12,158 nucleotides of DNA from PNOJ01 sp016706845. GTDB lineage: Bacteria; Krumholzibacteriota; Krumholzibacteriia; LZORAL124-64-63. Each line of letters opens with the position of its first letter. Position 1 is the stretch's first letter. The position numbers were made by a program, and so were the translations under genes. The notes under the pieces are model-generated. The model saw only the letters and a list, made by a program, of their open reading frames with translations, was not told the origin of the DNA and did not search any database. The stretch is from contig JADJIV010000046.1 in the NCBI GenBank assembly GCA_016706845.1, positions 1-12,158 on the forward strand. Reading direction: 5' to 3'. Positions 8,397 through 12,158 of the stretch are shown here, piece after piece.

Positions 8397-9105
8397 CTAA
8401 ATCGCTGCCGGCTCTTTGTTCGGCTTCTGGAAGACGAGAACATATTCAGTCCGCTCGAACGACAGGTTGCCGAAACTCAAAATTCTGACGATACGCTCGA
8501 GTATTGGCGATATGACTTACTAACTTTTAGCTTCTTCTGAGGTTCTTCTGGTATCCGACTCGGATAGTCCTCATAGACGATACCGAGCCGGTTATCCCTG
8601 ACACCACCTTCTGAGTCCAGGCGGTCCGACGGCGAGCTTTGAGGAAGGTCTTGAACGGGCGGTGTCTCCGTCCTGCGTCTTTACGGGCCGTAAATCGTCC
8701 TGTAGAACCAGACATGGAACCAATGCGGGGATAGCTTAGTCAGCAGGCCCTTCAATGACCAAACATTCGGCAGTTTCAGGATTACGATACCGCCTGCGGC
8801 AACCGCAGCACGGAAATTCTCCAGTGCGAGTACTGGACGGTCGAGATGCTTCCAGGACATCGATGGAGACGATGGCATCGAAGGAGTCCGGTGGAAACAC
8901 GTAATTCATGATATCGCCGTGAATCGCCTCATGCAGCGATTTATTGCGCTGGAGCTGAGCGAGATATCGATTCCGACGATCGTGGCCTTTCCTTCAGATC
9001 AACGAAACTCATGCTGCGACAGCCAGCTTCCAGCACCGGAATGGTCTGCCGATGCTGGAAAATCTCATCGACCTTGGTTTGTAATCTAATGATGTGGTCG
9101 GACAT
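8397..9105 (-). pseudogene. Class I SAM-dependent methyltransferase, frameshifted
   Basis: Joined across frames, about 235 residues form a type 11/12 methyltransferase. It begins MSDHIIRLQTKVDEIF (ATG at 9105) and continues with motif I VLEAGC, then ATIVGIDIS, then IHGDIMNYVFPPDSFDAIVS, followed by HLDRPVLALENF and GGIVILKLPNVWSLKG. It ends SFERTEYVLVFQKPNKEP before TAG at 8399-8397. Single-base shifts fall near 8990, 8960, 8857, 8690, 8595 and 8500. Motif I reads AGCRS where AGCGS is usual. The family transfers methyl groups from S-adenosylmethionine; genes of this sort in glycosyltransferase clusters often modify sugars or lipids, but the substrate cannot be read here. Because every segment is well kept, indel errors are at least as likely as real decay. 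Confidence 0.75.
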
Positions 9106-9246
9106 GGCGGCTCACTGCTCCTGCTGAAACTCCCCGCCTGCCTACCCAGATCAAAGCAAATGCTCCGGACACTGTACCACAAGGACTCTGCGTTCGCCCC
9201 GGATTTCAGGGACTCCATAATGCCGACCCATGCACCGGAGACGTGC
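9106..9246. other. Intergenic gap between GT-C-like gene and methyltransferase
   Basis: These 141 bases hold no ORF I can support, no clear promoter and no terminator. AGGAG lies about 11 bases before the methyltransferase ATG at 9105, a long but possible ribosome-site spacing. The stretch could include an upstream extension of the methyltransferase if another indel hides it. Confidence 0.4.
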
Positions 9247-10672
9247 TCAATTCCCGGACAATTCGTACAGGTACATCTTCTCTGAGAACGACGTGTAGAC
9301 CCCGGCATCCTCCGCATGACGCAGCACCAATCCCAGCGAAGCAGGGTCCGCCAGCGAGTGGTTCAAGAGCAACAGCGCGCCAGGCTTCCAGCCCGGCGAA
9401 CTGCGGCCCGGAGAGCCGCCTCCTCTGGCGCGATGGCGCGGTTGTCGGCGTATTCGCGGTTCCAGGTCACGAAGGTGCCCGACTCCTGAACGTCGGCGTA
9501 CCAGGGTCGCAGACCGGGCAGGAACGGCAGCACCGAACTGGTCGGGGCCGACTCGTGCGCCACGAGGGCGCGTCCCCGCAGGTCGTTGTCGAGCATGTGG
9601 CGGCCATCTCCCGCGATCCGGAGTACGGACCGACCGCATCATCCCGGTGGGCCGAAAAGGTGAAGGGAGCTGCAGCCAACAGCAGTGCGCCGAGCGTGCC
9701 GGGCGACGACCACCGGTCCAGGCGCAGGCGTGGTGCGGCCCGCCGTCCGCCCCAGGCGATCCAGAGAGCGAAGATCACGGAACACAAGAACCAGGCCGTG
9801 GTGGCGGAGCCAAGCGGAGTGCTTCAGGAGAAAGATCGCGAAGAGGCCCGACAGACCGCAGGTCAGCAACCACAACGCCGCGAGGGAGCGGCGCCAGAGC
9901 AGCATCGCGACCAGCACCACCACCGGCACGGCCGCGGCAGCGGCCGGATTGGGCAATCCCGGCAGGAATGCGTTCTTCGTCGCCACGAGCGGCGCCAACA
10001 GGTCCAGATGCAGGCGTTCGCCCACAAGTTGATTGCCTCGGAGATCGAGCCCATCTGGAGCAGGGCCGCGCCACCCCCGCTGCCATGATAGCCGTCGCGG
10101 CGATCTCGGCGCGCCGGAACCGGCGCCGGCGCCAGACCTCCACGACGAACAGCAGGGCGACGCCAGCCGCCATGGCGAGGGAGTGCCCGTTCGCGTTGGC
10201 GAGCAGGGCAACCAGGAGACCGTAGATGACGGGCCGCTCAAACCGTCCGCGGGTGGCAGAGCGCCGCCAGTGCGAATAAAAGCAGGACCGTGAGGTTGTA
10301 GTTCCTCGCAATCACGGCATACTCGTACGACATGTAGTAGGAGAAGACGAAGAGCGCCTTGAACCACAGAGGAAAGGGGCCGCGCCGGAGCAGGAGCGCC
10401 ACCGCCGCGATCGCCAACAGGATGTGGACTGCCGCTTCGGCAGCGTACGGGGCGCCCTGCTTGGCGAACGGCAGCAGGATCATATGCCAAAGCGCCGGGG
10501 TGCCTTCGTAAACCATCTGCTGGAAGACCGCGGGCAAGGGGAGGTCGCGGACGATCAGCCACGCCTGGGCTTCGTCGCGCCAAGGCTCGTGATGGGCGGC
10601 CGAATAACTTACCAGCACCGAATAGAGGACCAACACCAGGGCAGCGGCCCAGCCTGCCCTATTTCTTCTCAT
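9247..10672 (-). pseudogene. Integral membrane GT-C-like glycosyltransferase (PMT/ArnT-type), frameshifted
   Basis: About 475 residues can be assembled from six or seven frame segments. The first, intact for 144 codons from the ATG at 10672, has a membrane helix (about 8-27) and then HEPWRDEAQAWLI at 28-40. The acidic DE pair in this first loop is typical of polyprenyl-phosphate-sugar-dependent GT-C enzymes. More helices and ARNYNLTVLLLFALAAL follow. Later segments include GLLVALLANANGHSLAMAAG, LVATKNAFLPGLPNP, LSGLFAIFLLKHSAWLRHHG, and a soluble C-terminus ending FSEKMYLYELSGN before TGA at 9249-9247. Shifts lie near 10245, 10085, 10020, 9780, 9600 and 9390. GAGGAAG lies 7 bases before the ATG, which overlaps the upstream oxidoreductase stop by 14 bases. 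The enzyme would move a sugar from a lipid carrier onto a periplasmic acceptor; acceptor unknown. Sequencing indels are a plausible cause of the breaks. Confidence 0.75.
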
Positions 10673-12158
10673 GGTATTCTTCCTCGGTGTTCACCGCCCA
10701 GATCCCGGCCTTGTCCGTGTTCCCCTCTAGGATGTGGTCGATTGCGACCATGGCCGTCAGCATGGAATGGCGGCGTTACGCCAGCTTGTAGGCACGCCGT
10801 TGCGCCCGACGGCCAGAACAGGTTTTCCAGCCCGTCGACATACTCGCGGATCCTGAAACCTGTCATAGGACCCGAAATACGCCGGGTAGGTCTTGCGCAC
10901 GCGGATGATCGTACTGTCGAGGACGTCCGCCTTGTCGATGATGTCGATCGAAGCCAGCTCGTCGACGGCGAACTCGCAGAATGCAGCATCGGTCATCGAC
11001 CACAGATCGTCACCCTTGCTAGAAGTACCAGGCCGATCCAGGCGGTCACCGGGTCAGCGACCATGTAGGGGCTCCAATTGTTGAAGATCTGCAGCCGGCC
11101 GAGCTTCACTTCGCGCTCCTGGATGTAGATCCAGTTGTCCGGAACGATGTCGTTGACCGAGGGGAGTCGCGTTTCGTTACGGATCGCCAGCTTCCGCAGC
11201 AGGAGCCCGATGGTGACGAAATCGCGGTAGACCAGGCCCGCGGCGACTTCCCGCACGTTCGGTGGCGGCGGCGGCTCGCAGGCCGCGATCAGTTCCTTGA
11301 CTGGCATCGTCGAGAAGACGAAGTCCCCCTCCAGCCATTCCTCGGCGCCGGTAACGGCGTCCCGGGCCTTCACGGCCACGACGCGGCCCCCCTCGATGCG
11401 CAGGCCCGTCGCCTGCGCATTCATGCGCACCTCTCCGCCGCGCTTGCGCACGTCGTCGGCCACGGTCTCCACATCTGCCCAGGGCCGTACTTGGGATGGC
11501 GAATTGCTCGGATGAGCGAGGTTTCCAGCCTTCTCTGATCGACGCTGCGGTCCCGCACGAATATGCTCTTGAGTGCATGAGCCACGGCCGTGGTGACCGA
11601 GAGCTCCCTTTGATCCTTGAGCCCCAGTCGGGTTTGATCCGGGTGCAAGGCACGCCCCATACCTTCTCCGTGTAGTCCCTGAAGAACGTCCGGTAGAGTT
11701 CGCCCCCGAAGCGGTTGACGAAGAAATCTTCCAGCGACCGCTCGGCGCGGACCGGCCTGAGGCGCGCGGACACGTAGCTGAAGCCGATCCGCACGATGCG
11801 CCACGGGCCCAGATTGCGGAACGTCTGCCACTTGAGGGAGATCGGGTAGTCGAAGAACTTCCGCAGGAAGAAGATGCGCGACAACCGGCCCCGGATGAGC
11901 ATCACGCGGTCGCTGACTTCGGGGTCGGGAGCGCCGGGAGCGGTGGACAAGCTGACCGCTCGGCCGAGGACACGGTCGTCCCGCGACGGGGAGCCTGCAG
12001 CGGCAGGATGTCCTGCCACCAGGTCATCACCCTGTCGGACTTGAGAAGAAACGGTGCCCGCCGATGTCAATCCGGTTCCCTTTGTAGGCGACCGTCTTCG
12101 AAATGCCACCGATGTCGCCGCTGGCCTCCAGCACAACCGGGTGGATATCCGAACGACG
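10659..12158 (-). pseudogene. NAD(P)/FAD-dependent oxidoreductase (amine oxidase / UDP-galactopyranose mutase-like), frameshifted, N-terminus off the edge
   Basis: The visible part of about 500 residues lacks only the N-terminal FAD dinucleotide motif, which would lie beyond the right edge. It begins with VVLEASGDIGGISKTV and GNRIDIGGHRFFS, typical of this flavoprotein group. Next come RLSRIFFLRKFFDYPISL, FFVNRFGGELYRTFFRDY, TEKVWGVPC, then PKYGPGQMW, FVFSTMPVKELI, RLQIFNNWSPYMVADP and WSMTDAAFCEFAVDEL. It ends HSMLTAMVAIDHILEGN and EEEYHEKK before TAG at 10661-10659. Frame changes occur near 12042, 11990, 11607, 11473, 11020 (possibly two), 10860 and 10780. Relatives oxidise or rearrange sugars or polyisoprenoid substrates and often sit in surface-glycan clusters; the substrate here is unknown. 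The last codons contain the ribosome site of the downstream membrane protein gene. Confidence 0.75.

Overview
GC-rich bacterial DNA, probably from an uncultured lineage, possibly of the FCB type. That is an inference: the window carries futalosine-route menaquinone genes, a subtilisin-like secreted protease and an AAA-ATPase/SPOR membrane protein, but no rRNA or other taxonomic marker. I see no tRNA, rRNA, CRISPR array, transposase, integrase or phage gene.

Left part (1-3004). The first 97 codons of a secreted S8 (subtilisin-like) protease run leftward off the edge. Divergent from it are a complete PLP-dependent trans-sulfuration enzyme (cystathionine gamma-synthase / methionine gamma-lyase family) and a 436-residue protein whose C-terminal half looks like a divergent RelA/SpoT nucleotidyltransferase domain. 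The divergent intergenic region holds two face-to-face sigma70-like promoters sharing one -10 palindrome, beside a perfect 9-bp inverted repeat.

Middle part (3001-8144, all minus strand). Four tightly packed genes are transcribed leftward in this order: an AAA ATPase with a poly-proline linker, one membrane segment and a C-terminal SPOR domain; a GT4 glycosyltransferase; MqnA (chorismate dehydratase); and MqnC (dehypoxanthine futalosine cyclase). The first junction is TGATG and the second GTGA, so translational coupling is likely. The glycosyltransferase changes reading frame near its C-terminus. The cluster ends tail-to-tail with the RelA/SpoT-like gene on a shared CTAG.

Right part (8145-12158, minus strand). 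A 252-bp intergenic region with a possible promoter, three copies of a 9-mer and two palindromes separates the operon from three further genes. In transcription order these are an FAD-dependent oxidoreductase (N-terminus off the right edge), an integral membrane GT-C-like glycosyltransferase, and a class I SAM methyltransferase. Each is recognisable over nearly its whole length but is cut by about six or more single-base frameshifts. Left of 8145 I see only one. The right part is therefore either a decaying glycoconjugate cluster or, more likely, poorly polished sequence with indel errors.

Together the genes suggest envelope and glycoconjugate synthesis next to quinone biosynthesis and sulfur amino acid metabolism. 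I do not see a clearly new defence or mobile system. The most distinctive items are the AAA-polyPro-TM-SPOR protein heading the operon, the divergent RelA/SpoT-like protein, and the shared -10 promoter pair.
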